Assembly: GCF_002355415.1 (NCBI RefSeq)
Contig: NZ_AP014936.1
Span: forward strand, 2,356,001-2,420,000
From: Sulfurifustis variabilis
Lineage (GTDB): Bacteria > Pseudomonadota > Gammaproteobacteria > Acidiferrobacterales > Sulfurifustaceae
Direction: 5' to 3'
Length of the DNA: 64,000 nt
The position numbers were made by a program, and so were the translations under genes. Below the pieces are notes generated by a model. That model saw only the letters and a program-made list of their open reading frames with translations, was not told where the DNA came from and did no database searches. Positions 40,817 through 49,713 of the stretch are shown here, in pieces (within the stretch, counting starts at the first letter, position 1; each line of letters begins with the position of its first letter).

Positions 40817-43800
40817 TTACGCCGGCCGCACGCGGCACAGGGTGGTCTTGGTTTCCTGCATCGCCGTCACCGCGTCGTACCCGTAGGTCGTCACCGTGTT
40901 CACGGCCTCGCCGAGCACGTACGGATCGGCTCCGGGCGGATACTTGGCGCGCAGGTCCTGCCCCTGGAAGTGACCGCCGAAGTGGAACGGGCACCAGACG
41001 GTGCCGGCTCCGACACGGCGCGTGACGAGTGCCTTGACCCGGATCTTCGCCCCCTCCGGGCTTTCGACCCAGACCATCTGGCCGTGGCGGATCCCCGCGT
41101 TGTTCGCGTCGGTCGGGTTGATCTCGGCGAACATGTCCTGCTGGAGCTCCGCGAGCCACGGGTTCGACCGGGTCTCGTCGCCGCCGCCCTCGTACTCGGT
41201 GAGCCGCCCGCTGGTGAGCACCAGCGGGAACTCCTTCGAATAGTCCTTCGCCTGGATCGAGGCGTAGCGCGTGGGCAGGCGGTAGAGGACCTTCTTGTCG
41301 GGATAGGTCGGGAACTTCTGCACCAGGTCGTGGCGCGGCGTGTAGAGCGGCTCGCGGTGCACCGGCACCGGGTCGGGCATCTCCCACACCTTGGCGCGCG
41401 CCCGGCCGTTGCCGAACGGCGCGCAGCCGTGGCTAATCGCGACGCGGATGATTCCCCCGGACAGGTCGGTCTTCCAGTTCACGCCGTTGAGCTTCTCCTC
41501 CATGTCCTTGCCGAGGTCGAGCTTCTTGCGGCTGTGCGACTGCGGGCTCTGCACGGCCTTGTCGGGTTCGTCGCCCTTGGCGAGGTTGATGCCGGCGACG
41601 CGATAGATGACGTCGAGCTCCTTGTCCGTGAGGTCCTTGTCCCAACCGAGCTTGCGCAAGAGGCCGAACGTGAACTCCGGGTGGCCCTCCTTGATCTCGG
41701 CGCCCACCGGATGGCTGCCCTCGCCCGCGAGCATGCTGACCCCGTCCTTCTCGACACCCCAGTTCGCCCGGAAGTTGAGACCGCCCTCCTTCACCGGCTT
41801 GCTGGTGTCGTAGAGCAGCGGCGTGCCCGGGTGCTTGAGATCGGCCGTGCCCCAGCACGGCCACGGCAGCCCGTAGTACTCGCCGTTGCACGGTCCGCCC
41901 TCGGCGCGCGTCGTCGTGGTGTTGAAGGTGCCCCAGTTCTGCTGGTGCAGCTTCAAACGCTCGGGGCTCTGGCCGGTGTAGCCGATGGTCCACGCGCCGC
42001 GGTTGATCTCGCGCAGCGTGTCCTCCAGGTTCGGCTGGTTGTTCTCGACCCGGATGTGCTTGAACATCTCCTTCTCGAAGCCGAGCTTCTTCGCCAGCAG
42101 GTACATGATCTCTTCGTCGGTCTTCGACTCGAAGAGCGGGTCGATCACCTTGTCGCGCCACTGGAGCGCGCGGTTCGACGCGGTCACCGAGCCGTAGGTC
42201 TCGAAGCAGGTCGTCGCCGGCAGCAGCCACACGTTGTCCGTGCGGTCGTGCATGACGGCGGACACCGTCGGATACGGATCGACGATGACGAGCGCGTCGA
42301 GCTTTTCGAACGCCTTCTTCAGGTTCGGTCCGCGGCTCTGGCTGTTCGGCGCATGGCCCCAGAAGAGCACCATCTTGATCGGGGACCGCTGGGTGATGTT
42401 CTTCGGGTCCTCGAGCACCGCGTCGTGCCAGCGCGATACCGTGACCCCGACCATGTTCATCGGCTTCACCTTGCCGCCCTTGCCGTCGTCGTACTCGGTC
42501 TGGTCGAAACGGTTCTTGAGCCAGTCGAAGTCCACGTCCCAGACGCGCGCCCAGTGCTTCCACGCGCCCTCGGCCAGGCCGTAATAGCCCGGCAGTGTGT
42601 GGCTGTTCGGACCGACGTCGGTCGCGCCCTGCACGTTGTCGTGGCCGCGGTAGATGTTGGAGCCGCCGCCCGAGCGCCCGGTGTTGCCGAGCGCGAGCTG
42701 CAGGGTGTTGTAGGAGCGCACGTTCGCGGTCCCGTGGTGATGCTGCGTCCCGCCCATGCACCACACGAGCGTGCCCGGACGGTTCTTGGCCATCATCTCG
42801 GCGACCTTGTAGATGAGCTCCTTGGGCGTGCCGGTCACGTCGCTCACCACGTCCGGCGTGTAGTTCTTCACGATCGAGCGGACTTCGTCGAAGCCGTACA
42901 CGCGACTCCGAATGAACTCCTTGTCCTCCCAGCCGTTTTCCAGGATGTGCCACAGCACTCCCCAGATGAAGGCGGTGTCCGTGCCCGAGCGGATGCGCAC
43001 GTACAGGTCGGCGTGTGCCGCCGTGCGGGTGAAGCGCGGCTCGGCGACGATGATCTTCGCCCCGTTCTCCTTGCCGCGCAGGATATGCTGCATGGCGACC
43101 GGGTGCGCCTCGGCCGCGTTGCTGCCGATGAACAGCATCAGCTTGCAGTTGTGCTGGTCGTTATAGGAGTTGGTCATCGCGCCGTACCCGTACTGAGCCG
43201 CCGTGCCGGCGACCGTCGTCGAGTGGCAGATGCGCGCCTGGTGGTCCTGGTTGTTCGATCCCCAGAACCGGAAGAATTTGGTCTGCAGGTACGACTGCTC
43301 GTTGTTGTGCTTGGAGCCGCCGGTCATGAAGATCGAGTCCGGCCCGAACTCCTTGCGCAGCGCGAGCATCTTGTCGCCCACCTCGTTGATCGCCTGGTCC
43401 CAGGAGATCCGCTGCCACTTGCCGCCGACGAGTTTCATCGGGTACTTCAGCCGCCGCTCGCCGTGGCCGTGCTCGCGCACCGACGCGCCCTTCGCGCAGT
43501 GCGCGCCCAGGTTGAACGGGTGGTCGAAGGCCGGCTCCTGGCCGGTCCACACGCCGTTCTGCACCTCGGCGATGATCCCGCAGCCGACCGAGCAGTGGCC
43601 GCAGATCGTGCGCACGGTCTTCACCGGCGCCTTGGGATCGATCTCGGCCGCCGGCTTCGCGCTGGCCTTCTTCATGAAGGACATCGGCAGCGACGCGGCA
43701 AGCGCGGTGCCCCCGAGCACGAGGCCCGAGCGGCGCAGGAAGGTGCGCCGGTCCATCGTGGACGCGGCGAGCGCGAGACCCGCGATCGACGGGGCCTGGG

Positions 43801-43822
43801 GCTGCTTCTTGATGAGCTTCAT
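40817..43822 (-). CDS. fdhA: Formate dehydrogenase catalytic subunit (Mo/W-bis-MGD, cysteine type)
   Basis: 1001 residues. Tat signal DRRTFLRRSGLVLGG near residue 24. One [4Fe-4S] cluster from C74, C77, C81 and C109. The metal ligand position, selenocysteine in E. coli FdnG, is an ordinary Cys: C199 followed by H200 in QARICHSTT. Bis-MGD binding segments follow (FIGSNAAEAHP, GGTQHHHGTAN, WGHAPNSQSRGP), and the C-terminal domain has GRLTEYEGGGDETRSNPWL. Periplasmic; oxidises formate to CO2. Whether Mo or W is used is open, but a tungstate-type transporter is encoded at 56-58 kb. Confidence 0.97.
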   Translation of the reverse strand: MKLIKKQPQAPSIAGLALAASTMDRRTFLRRSGLVLGGTALAASLPMSFMKKASAKPAAEIDPKAPVKTVRTICGHCSVGCGIIAEVQNGVWTGQEPAFDHPFNLGAHCAKGASVREHGHGERRLKYPMKLVGGKWQRISWDQAINEVGDKMLALRKEFGPDSIFMTGGSKHNNEQSYLQTKFFRFWGSNNQDHQARICHSTTVAGTAAQYGYGAMTNSYNDQHNCKLMLFIGSNAAEAHPVAMQHILRGKENGAKIIVAEPRFTRTAAHADLYVRIRSGTDTAFIWGVLWHILENGWEDKEFIRSRVYGFDEVRSIVKNYTPDVVSDVTGTPKELIYKVAEMMAKNRPGTLVWCMGGTQHHHGTANVRSYNTLQLALGNTGRSGGGSNIYRGHDNVQGATDVGPNSHTLPGYYGLAEGAWKHWARVWDVDFDWLKNRFDQTEYDDGKGGKVKPMNMVGVTVSRWHDAVLEDPKNITQRSPIKMVLFWGHAPNSQSRGPNLKKAFEKLDALVIVDPYPTVSAVMHDRTDNVWLLPATTCFETYGSVTASNRALQWRDKVIDPLFESKTDEEIMYLLAKKLGFEKEMFKHIRVENNQPNLEDTLREINRGAWTIGYTGQSPERLKLHQQNWGTFNTTTTRAEGGPCNGEYYGLPWPCWGTADLKHPGTPLLYDTSKPVKEGGLNFRANWGVEKDGVSMLAGEGSHPVGAEIKEGHPEFTFGLLRKLGWDKDLTDKELDVIYRVAGINLAKGDEPDKAVQSPQSHSRKKLDLGKDMEEKLNGVNWKTDLSGGIIRVAISHGCAPFGNGRARAKVWEMPDPVPVHREPLYTPRHDLVQKFPTYPDKKVLYRLPTRYASIQAKDYSKEFPLVLTSGRLTEYEGGGDETRSNPWLAELQQDMFAEINPTDANNAGIRHGQMVWVESPEGAKIRVKALVTRRVGAGTVWCPFHFGGHFQGQDLRAKYPPGADPYVLGEAVNTVTTYGYDAVTAMQETKTTLCRVRPA

Positions 43823-43861
43823 CGTTCGTCTCCTCTATCCGATACCAGCGGCGTCCGCACG

Positions 43862-44077
43862 CTACAGGGCCGCGGTCCGGTAGTACTCGCGGATGTGGTC
43901 CGTCTCGTGGTAGCCCTTCGGCCGCGCCGGCTCCGCCGCCGCCTTCGGCGGCTCGGTGTCCGTCGCGGCGAGCGCACCGCCCGATACGGCGGCGACGGCC
44001 GCGGCGCCGCCGCCGAGCGCCACCTGCTTCAGGAACTCCCGCCGGCCGTTCGGTTCGTCGTGCTGCTGCTCTGTCAT
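43862..44077 (-). CDS. Formate dehydrogenase region Tat-signal protein
   Basis: 71 residues. Tat signal GRREFLKQVALGGGAAAVAAVSG and a short mature part ending in KGYHETDHIREYYRTAAL. This matches the small protein regularly found just before FdhA in FDH3 operons. It may be a third, minor subunit or an export escort. GGAGAAAGCC precedes the ATG. Confidence 0.9.
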   Translation of the reverse strand: MTEQQHDEPNGRREFLKQVALGGGAAAVAAVSGGALAATDTEPPKAAAEPARPKGYHETDHIREYYRTAAL

Positions 44078-44121
44078 GGCTTTCTCCTCTCGACCCCTTT
44101 ATGCGTCGTCCGCCCGCGCGG

Positions 44122-44754
44122 CTATACCGCCATCGCGAAATACGCCCGCTCGAGCTTCATGAACTGCTCGCCGAGCAGGCCCACGGCGCGGTAGAACCGC
44201 GCCGACCGGGCCTGCGCGAGATCGTTGAAAAACCGGCCCATCCACGGCGCCACGTGCTTTTCGTGGAACTCCCGCTGCGCCTCGAACGGAACGTCCTCGC
44301 CGGCGATCAGGAGGCTCATCGTCTCGCACAGTGCCGCGACGTGATCCTCCGGCTCGCGCACGTTCTCGTCGCGCTCGAAGCCGAGCCGCGCGAGATCGGT
44401 CCGCAGCTCCGCGAGCGGGCGCTCCATGAGAAAACCGGTGAGGTACCAGGAGCCGTACGGCACGAGCTCGCCGCGCCCGATCCCGATGAAGAGCTCCTGG
44501 TACTCGTCGGCGACCTCCTCGGCGCGCGCGTCGTGCGCGGCCTGCCTGAGCAGGTCCCAGACGGGGGCCATCTGCGTGCCCGTCGCGCCGCCGGTATCGA
44601 GCGTGCGCAGCAGGAGCAGCATGCGCTCGTCGGCCGGGCGGCCGAGCAGCGCGGCGATCAGGGAATACACGTCGGCGCGCGCCCGCTCCTCTTCGCCGCG
44701 TGCCGGCTGCGCGAACGCCGTGGTCTCGGTGGCCATCAATGCGGCGGAGTCCAT
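44122..44754 (-). CDS. TorD/DmsD-family cytoplasmic chaperone for formate dehydrogenase
   Basis: 210 residues from ATG 44754 (ATG 44736 is an alternative; neither has a strong ribosome site). All-helical; the family core is visible as DVYSLIAALLGRPADERML, ADEYQELFIGIGRGELVPYGSWYLTGFLMERPL, and REPEDHVAALCETMSLLI followed by FHEKHVAPWMGRFFNDL. It would hold the Tat signal of FdhA until the cofactor is in place. Located just before the Tat protein and fdhA. Confidence 0.92.
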   Translation of the reverse strand: MDSAALMATETTAFAQPARGEEERARADVYSLIAALLGRPADERMLLLLRTLDTGGATGTQMAPVWDLLRQAAHDARAEEVADEYQELFIGIGRGELVPYGSWYLTGFLMERPLAELRTDLARLGFERDENVREPEDHVAALCETMSLLIAGEDVPFEAQREFHEKHVAPWMGRFFNDLAQARSARFYRAVGLLGEQFMKLERAYFAMAV

Positions 44755-44891
44755 GTGCGCGACGACGGGAGCAATATCCGAGCCAGGCGCATCGGGAAGC
44801 GCAGGGAAAAAACGGGTAGCAGAGCGACAGTAACGGCGCCTGCGGCGATTCGGTCGGGGACAAAATGTCGCAGCGCGGTCACGCTGTCCTC

Positions 44892-46568
44892 CTACATGGG
44901 GAAACCCTGGCCCGGGCGCTTCGCCTCGAGCTCGAACATGTCGCGTACCCGGCAGTCGCCGCACATCTGCAATCGCCGGAGGGCCTCCGGCTTCTGGAAC
45001 ATCCAATGGCCTCCGAGCTTCTCGCTCATGCGGTCCATCATCTTCCGGGTGGCGAACGGCTTCCCGCAGCGCACGCAATGAAACGGTACTTCCTCGTTCA
45101 GCACGCGGCTTTGGCGTCGGGCGGAAGGGTCATAGAGATAGCGCGCCTGCAACGTGATGGCGTCCTCGGGGCACGCTTTTTCGCAGAGCCCGCACTGCAC
45201 GCAGTTCGCCTCGATGAAGTTGAGCTGCGGGAGATCCGTCCCGTCGGCCAGCGCGTGCGAGGGGCAGACGCCGACGCAGCTCATGCAGAGGGTGCACTTC
45301 TCCCGGTCGACCCGTATCTCGCCGAACGGCGCGCCGTCCGGCAGCGCCGCCTCGGCGCGCGGCGCCGGCGCGTACTGATACAGGTGCTCCACGGCGAGCC
45401 GCAGCATCGTGCGCTTCTCGTCGACGCCGGCGTACGTCGCCGGCGGGTAGTCCGCCGCCCCGCCGGCGTCGTCCGTCTGTCCGAGCGCGCGGGACAGATC
45501 TCCGTCCAGAAGACGCAAGCGCCCGCCGTCGTGCCCCATGCCCGCGAGGATCGCGCGGGCGTACGAGAGTTGCGCTTCGATTTCCTCGCGCACCGGCCCG
45601 GGCACGTGTTGCGTCGCATAGAGCCACACCTCGCTCGCGCCGAAGGCGAGCAGCGAGAGCCAGACGTCCATGCCGACGGAGCCCTGCTCGGCGATCTCGA
45701 TCGGAATCACGCGCTCGGGAAGCGGCGCCGGCAGATCCGCCAGCGCCTCGCGCCCGTGCTCGGCGTCGTGGAACACCACGATCGCCCCTTCGCCCCCGGC
45801 CGCGCGGTACGCCTTGAGCAAGGCGCCGAGCTTGTCGATGCTGTCGCCCGGGCGAGGGTAGGCATAGGTGATCGCCCCCGTCGGGCAGGCCGTCGCGCAC
45901 GCGCCGGCGCCCTGGCAAAGATAAGGATCGACCGCGATTTCGTCGCCCATCGAGATGATGGCCCAGGTCGGACAGGCATCGATGCAGCGGGTGCAGCCCG
46001 AAAGCCCGCTGCGTCCATGCGCGCAGATCGACGGGTCGTACTGGAAGAACTTGGCTTTCTCGAACTCGCCGACCATCTCCGGCAACTCCGCGAGGGCGCG
46101 TTCGAGCGCTTCGGGTTCCGAAGGCGCGTAATAGCCGAACGGCGGCAGGGGCGCGCCGATGTGCGCCGGCCGGCACAGGTCCAGCACGAGATCGAAGTGT
46201 GTGCGTGGTCCGCCCAGTTTCCTGAGCAGGTTCTCGCCGCCGAGGGGCGGCCTCGCCGCGACGATCACGTTGAACTGCCCGAGATGTCCGCTCACCTGCA
46301 AAGGCTTCTCGCGAACGACGGTAACGCCCTCCGGCCCGTTGCCCTGCGCATCGTCCGTGACCACCACCGTGCACTCCAGCGCCGGCGCAAGCCGCTCGGC
46401 CGCGGCCAGCGCTTCCCTGCCGGGACCGAGGATGACGAGCGCCCCCTTCGAGGCGTAGGCGACGAGCGACGTCGCGCGCGCTTCCGTTCGCGCCGCCGCC
46501 TCGAGGGCCGCCGCCCGCGCTCGCCCGTTGGCGGTGATCCGGGTCAGTTGCATCGCCGTCTCATGCAT
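44892..46568 (-). CDS. Poly-ferredoxin protein of formate dehydrogenase locus (4Fe-4S dicluster)
   Basis: 558 residues. An N-terminal NAD(P)-like or CobB-like segment is followed by four ferredoxin-type motifs: CTRCIDACP, CQGAGACATACP, CTLCMSCVGVCP and CVQCGLCEKACP, plus CVRCGKPF and a terminal CGDCR. No signal peptide, so it is cytoplasmic. Regularly found with DUF3305, DUF3306 and TorD-type genes beside FDH. It may deliver electrons or sulfur/cofactor for enzyme maturation. The start overlaps the DUF3306 stop. Confidence 0.88.
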   Translation of the reverse strand: MHETAMQLTRITANGRARAAALEAAARTEARATSLVAYASKGALVILGPGREALAAAERLAPALECTVVVTDDAQGNGPEGVTVVREKPLQVSGHLGQFNVIVAARPPLGGENLLRKLGGPRTHFDLVLDLCRPAHIGAPLPPFGYYAPSEPEALERALAELPEMVGEFEKAKFFQYDPSICAHGRSGLSGCTRCIDACPTWAIISMGDEIAVDPYLCQGAGACATACPTGAITYAYPRPGDSIDKLGALLKAYRAAGGEGAIVVFHDAEHGREALADLPAPLPERVIPIEIAEQGSVGMDVWLSLLAFGASEVWLYATQHVPGPVREEIEAQLSYARAILAGMGHDGGRLRLLDGDLSRALGQTDDAGGAADYPPATYAGVDEKRTMLRLAVEHLYQYAPAPRAEAALPDGAPFGEIRVDREKCTLCMSCVGVCPSHALADGTDLPQLNFIEANCVQCGLCEKACPEDAITLQARYLYDPSARRQSRVLNEEVPFHCVRCGKPFATRKMMDRMSEKLGGHWMFQKPEALRRLQMCGDCRVRDMFELEAKRPGQGFPM

Positions 46569-47112
46569 CGCTCTCTCCCCTCTCGACCTTCGTTCCCGCT
46601 GCTTCGGCACCGGGCGCCGGCGGCACCGTCTCCCCGGTGCCTGCGGCGCCCGCGGCCGGCGGCTCGTCCGCGCGCGCCTCACTCCCCAGCGCGGCGAGCC
46701 TCTTTTTCGCCTCGCGCTCCATTTCCTCGCGCATGTCGTGCGTGACGATCGAGCCGAGCGGAGTGGTGTGGGCGCAATCGTAGTACTCGCCGTCGAGCGG
46801 ACAACGGGTGTTGAACTGCGGCGCGCGGAACAGCACGCGCAATGCTTTCCGGCGCAGCGCCTCGCTCACGCCCGGCGACATGAAGCCGCTGAAGTCGGAC
46901 TCCGGCGTCAGGCTCTCGATCGGGGGCATGTCGGCGTCGGTGAGCACCGGTGCCGCGGGCGGTTCCGGCCCGGCGACGCCCTCCGGCGAAACCGGCTCGG
47001 TGGCCGTCGTCGCGTCCTCGGAAGCGGCCCGCTTGCGGCGGGACCAGCGTCGCAGGAACGGTTCGTCGCCCGACGGCGCCACGCGCTCTTCTTCGGGGGT
47101 GCTCGCGCCCAT
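46561..47112 (-). CDS. DUF3306 family protein
   Basis: 183 residues. The N-terminal FLRRWSRRKRAA motif and the central ESLTPESDFSGFMSPGVSEALRRKALRVLF are characteristic of DUF3306. The rest is acidic and Pro/Ala-rich. A cysteine pair (TRCPLDGEYYDC) could bind a metal. It occurs beside DUF3305 at formate dehydrogenase loci; role unknown. Two bases separate it from DUF3305. Confidence 0.88.
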   Translation of the reverse strand: MGASTPEEERVAPSGDEPFLRRWSRRKRAASEDATTATEPVSPEGVAGPEPPAAPVLTDADMPPIESLTPESDFSGFMSPGVSEALRRKALRVLFRAPQFNTRCPLDGEYYDCAHTTPLGSIVTHDMREEMEREAKKRLAALGSEARADEPPAAGAAGTGETVPPAPGAEAAGTKVERGESDA

Positions 47113-47114
47113 GC

Positions 47115-47612
47115 TCAGCCGGCCTCGCGTTCGCGCGGATCCCGCTTGCGCCTGAGCGGTTTCTCCTCGGGCGTGTAATGCTCGAGGACGTAGGCCTCCA
47201 CCCAGACGTAGATCTCGGGCGGGATCGGCACGGCGTGGACCTCGTACTCCGCCTCGCGGTAGGACATGGCATCGATGTAATCCACCGTGGCCACCCGCGG
47301 AATCAGGTCACCCGCCTCGTCGCGCTCGCACACGACGAGCACGCTCGGGGACTGCGCCACCAGGTTGAAGTAATAGGCGTCGGCGTCCGTGTCGTTGAGG
47401 CGGATGGAAAAGCCGGCCCACAGGTATTGTTCGCCGTCCGGACCCGAGCGGATGAGGCGGCGACCGGCTTCGCCCGCCCCGACCTCGCCGGGGACCACGC
47501 CGACCACCCGCCAGCGCTCGGTGATCCAGCGGTTGTCCGCAACCGGTTCACGGGCCGTCACCACCGCGACAGGAAAACTCCGCTCGTCCGACACGCTCCG
47601 GTCCCAGGTCAC
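47115..47612 (-). CDS. DUF3305 family protein, first gene of the formate dehydrogenase operon
   Basis: 165 residues from GTG 47612 (ribosome site GGGGAG). The domain starts at FPVAVVTAREPVADNRWITERWRVVGVV. The sigma-54 promoter at 47628 puts the transcript start near 47616, only four bases before this GTG, so a GTG at 47594 (VSDERSFPVAVV, with GGAG upstream) is a good alternative. Role unknown; always with DUF3306 and a formate dehydrogenase. Confidence 0.85.
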   Translation of the reverse strand: MTWDRSVSDERSFPVAVVTAREPVADNRWITERWRVVGVVPGEVGAGEAGRRLIRSGPDGEQYLWAGFSIRLNDTDADAYYFNLVAQSPSVLVVCERDEAGDLIPRVATVDYIDAMSYREAEYEVHAVPIPPEIYVWVEAYVLEHYTPEEKPLRRKRDPREREAG

Positions 47613-47627
47613 CCGCGCTCCCCCACC

Positions 47628-47642
47628 GCAAGTTGTGTACCA
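47628..47642 (-). promoter_or_regulatory. Sigma-54 promoter of the formate dehydrogenase operon
   Basis: On the minus strand TGGTACACAACTTGC: all of TGGYACR-N4-TTGC fit, and GG and GC are 10 bases apart. Predicted start near 47616. It would drive the genes from DUF3305 to at least the cytochrome b subunit. Confidence 0.8.
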
Positions 47643-47704
47643 CCCGGCGTGACGCGAGGAACGCGAGGATTACGGGGAAATTAAGACAAAGCCCGGTAAA
47701 GGCG

Positions 47705-47751
47705 TGGTCAAAAATTACGCAGGCGGTCCCGGGTTGCGTCGTTTTGATACA
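47705..47751. promoter_or_regulatory. Candidate activator sites upstream of the formate dehydrogenase promoter
   Basis: TGCGTCGTTTTGATACA at 47735-47751 agrees in 13 of 17 positions with the palindrome TGCGTCATTCTGACGCA found upstream of the tungstate operon. A second, weaker copy (TGCGTAATTTTTGACCA, minus strand) lies at 47705-47721, 30 bp away, and a third partial one near 47765-47781. They are about -127, -97 and -157 from the predicted start. Confidence 0.55.
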
Positions 47752-47829
47752 GCTTCCTTATGCGGCCTTCGAAATTACGCGCTTCCCAGCGTTCCGTACG
47801 CAGGGTATGTTTTTTGCTCGCCACGCCCC

Positions 47830-48846
47830 ATGCCCATGACTGCCGCCGCGCCGCCGCACGCACCGCTGATCGACCGCTTCGGTCGACACGTGACCTACGT
47901 CCGCCTGTCGGTGACCGACCGGTGCGACCTGCGCTGCGTGTACTGCATGAGCGAGGACATGACGTTCCTGCCGCGGGCGCAGGTGCTGACCCTCGAAGAA
48001 CTGGCCTTCGTCGCCCGGGCCTTCACGGAGCTGGGCGTGACGAAGATCCGGGTGACCGGGGGCGAGCCGCTGGTGCGCCGCAACGTGCTCTGGCTGCTCG
48101 GCGAGATCGGGCGGCTGCCGGCATTGCACGAGCTCGTGCTCACGACCAACGGCACCCAGCTCGAGCAGATGGCGCGGCCGCTGCGTGCGGCGGGCGTCAA
48201 GCGCATCAATATCAGTCTGGACAGCCTGGACCCCGCGCGCTTCCGGCGCATCACGCGCGTGGGTGAGCTCGCCAAGGTGCTGCGCGGCATCGAGGCCGCG
48301 CTCGCGGCGGGGTTCGAGCGGGTAAAGCTGAACGCCGTGATCCTGAAGAACCGCAACCACGACGAGGTGTGCGACCTCGTGGCCTTCGCCGTCCGGCGCG
48401 GCATCGACATCAGCTTCATCGAGGAGATGCCGCTCGGCGTGATCGGCGACCACGACCGGGCGGAGGCGTATTACTCGAGCGACCAGATCAAGCACGATCT
48501 GGAAGCGCGCTACGACCTCATCCCCACCACCGAAAGCACCGGCGGCCCGGCGCGCTATTACCGGATCGGCGGCACCGGCTCCAGGGTCGGCTTCATCTCG
48601 CCGCACAGCCACAACTTCTGCGGGAGCTGCAACCGCGTGCGCGTGACGACCGAGGGCCGCCTGCTCCTGTGCCTCGGGCAGGAGCACTCGGCGGATCTGC
48701 GGGCCGTCGTGCGCGCTCATCCGGGCGACATCGAGCGGTTGAAGCACGCGATCGTCGCCTCGATGGCGATCAAGCCCAAGGGCCACGATTTCAATCTCGG
48801 CGCCCGGCCGGTGATCCTGCGCCACATGAACGTGACCGGAGGCTGA
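47830..48846 (+). CDS. moaA: GTP 3',8-cyclase (molybdenum cofactor biosynthesis protein A)
   Basis: 338 residues. Radical-SAM motif CDLRCVYC (the CxxxCxxC triad) near residue 30 and the C-terminal [4Fe-4S] cysteines in [18 protein letters not shown], with the terminal GG (NVTGG) needed for activity. First step from GTP to cPMP. I chose ATG 47830; ATG 47836 is two codons later. First gene of moaA-fdhD-regulator, divergent from the formate dehydrogenase operon. Confidence 0.96.
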   Translation: MPMTAAAPPHAPLIDRFGRHVTYVRLSVTDRCDLRCVYCMSEDMTFLPRAQVLTLEELAFVARAFTELGVTKIRVTGGEPLVRRNVLWLLGEIGRLPALHELVLTTNGTQLEQMARPLRAAGVKRINISLDSLDPARFRRITRVGELAKVLRGIEAALAAGFERVKLNAVILKNRNHDEVCDLVAFAVRRGIDISFIEEMPLGVIGDHDRAEAYYSSDQIKHDLEARYDLIPTTESTGGPARYYRIGGTGSRVGFISPHSHNFCGSCNRVRVTTEGRLLLCLGQEHSADLRAVVRAHPGDIERLKHAIVASMAIKPKGHDFNLGARPVILRHMNVTGG

Positions 48847-48849
48847 CGC

Positions 48850-49713
48850 ATGCCGGGCGCGCCCCACCGGCCGCGTATGACGCAGGCGGGACGCTCGCCC
48901 ACCCATCCGGTGTGCGCGACCGACGAGCACGGCGAGGTGCGCGAGCTCCGGATCGCCGGCGAGTTTCCCCTCACGCTCAAGGTGGACGGCCGCGAGGTCG
49001 TCACCCTCATGACGCTCGGCACGCACCCCGAGGAGCTCGCGCTCGGGTACCTGCGCAACCAGCGCCTGATCGAGGAGATCGAGCAGATCCGCTCGGTCGA
49101 CGTCGACTGGGATCGCGGGGTCGTTCACGTCGAGACCTTCCGCGGCGACGGCGTGATCGACTGGGAGAGCAAGCTGGCCCATCGCACCGTCACCACCGGC
49201 TGCGGCCAGGGCACCGTCTTCAGCTGCACGCTCGACAAGCTCTACGACGCGCGCCTGCCGGCCGTGAGCGTGCGGCAGTCGCTCGTCTACCGGCTGCTGC
49301 GCGAGCTCGCCGGCGACAACGCCGTCTACCGCCAAGCGGGCGCCGTGCACGGCTGCGCGCTCTGCCGCGAGACGGAGGTGCTGGTCTTCGTCGAGGACGT
49401 AGGCCGGCACAACGCGGCCGACGCGATCGCGGGCCGGATGTGGCTCGACCGCATCGAGGGCGGGGACAAGATCTTCTACACCACCGGGCGGCTCACCTCC
49501 GAGATCGTGATGAAGGCCGCGCACATGGGCATCCCGGTGCTGCTCTCGCGCTCCGGCATCACGCACATGGGGCTGGAGCTCGCGAAGGACCTCGGCATCC
49601 TCATGATCGCCCGCGCCAAGGGCGAGCATTTCCTCGTGTACCACGGCGCCGAGCGCGTCATCTACGACGCCCGCCCCGCACGCCGGCCGGTCGCCCGCGC
49701 CGAAGCCGGATGA
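48850..49713 (+). CDS. fdhD: Formate dehydrogenase sulfurtransferase
   Basis: 287 residues, 3 bases after moaA. The CxxC sulfur-carrying pair is CALC in AVHGCALCRETE, and a second conserved Cys lies in TTGCGQGTVFS. Other signatures: EELALGYLRNQRLI, VEDVGRHNAADAI and FYTTGRLTSEIVMKAAHMGIPVLLSRS. It moves sulfur from IscS to the bis-MGD cofactor, without which FdhA is inactive. Stop overlaps the next start (ATGA). Confidence 0.96.
   Translation: MPGAPHRPRMTQAGRSPTHPVCATDEHGEVRELRIAGEFPLTLKVDGREVVTLMTLGTHPEELALGYLRNQRLIEEIEQIRSVDVDWDRGVVHVETFRGDGVIDWESKLAHRTVTTGCGQGTVFSCTLDKLYDARLPAVSVRQSLVYRLLRELAGDNAVYRQAGAVHGCALCRETEVLVFVEDVGRHNAADAIAGRMWLDRIEGGDKIFYTTGRLTSEIVMKAAHMGIPVLLSRSGITHMGLELAKDLGILMIARAKGEHFLVYHGAERVIYDARPARRPVARAEAG

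Noticed and set aside
43222-43231. Selenocysteine at the formate dehydrogenase active site
   Set aside because: The codon at the metal-ligand position (residue 199) is a Cys codon, not TGA, and no SECIS need be assumed.
40628-44194. 1188-residue open frame on the plus strand
   Set aside because: It is the antisense of fdhA and its neighbours. High GC with strong third-position G/C keeps opposite frames open. No family segments are seen in it, while fdhA is certain.
47613-47829. Moco riboswitch upstream of moaA
   Set aside because: The stretch is long enough, but I could not recognise the conserved Moco-motif stems, and it is better explained by activator sites and the divergent sigma-54 promoter.
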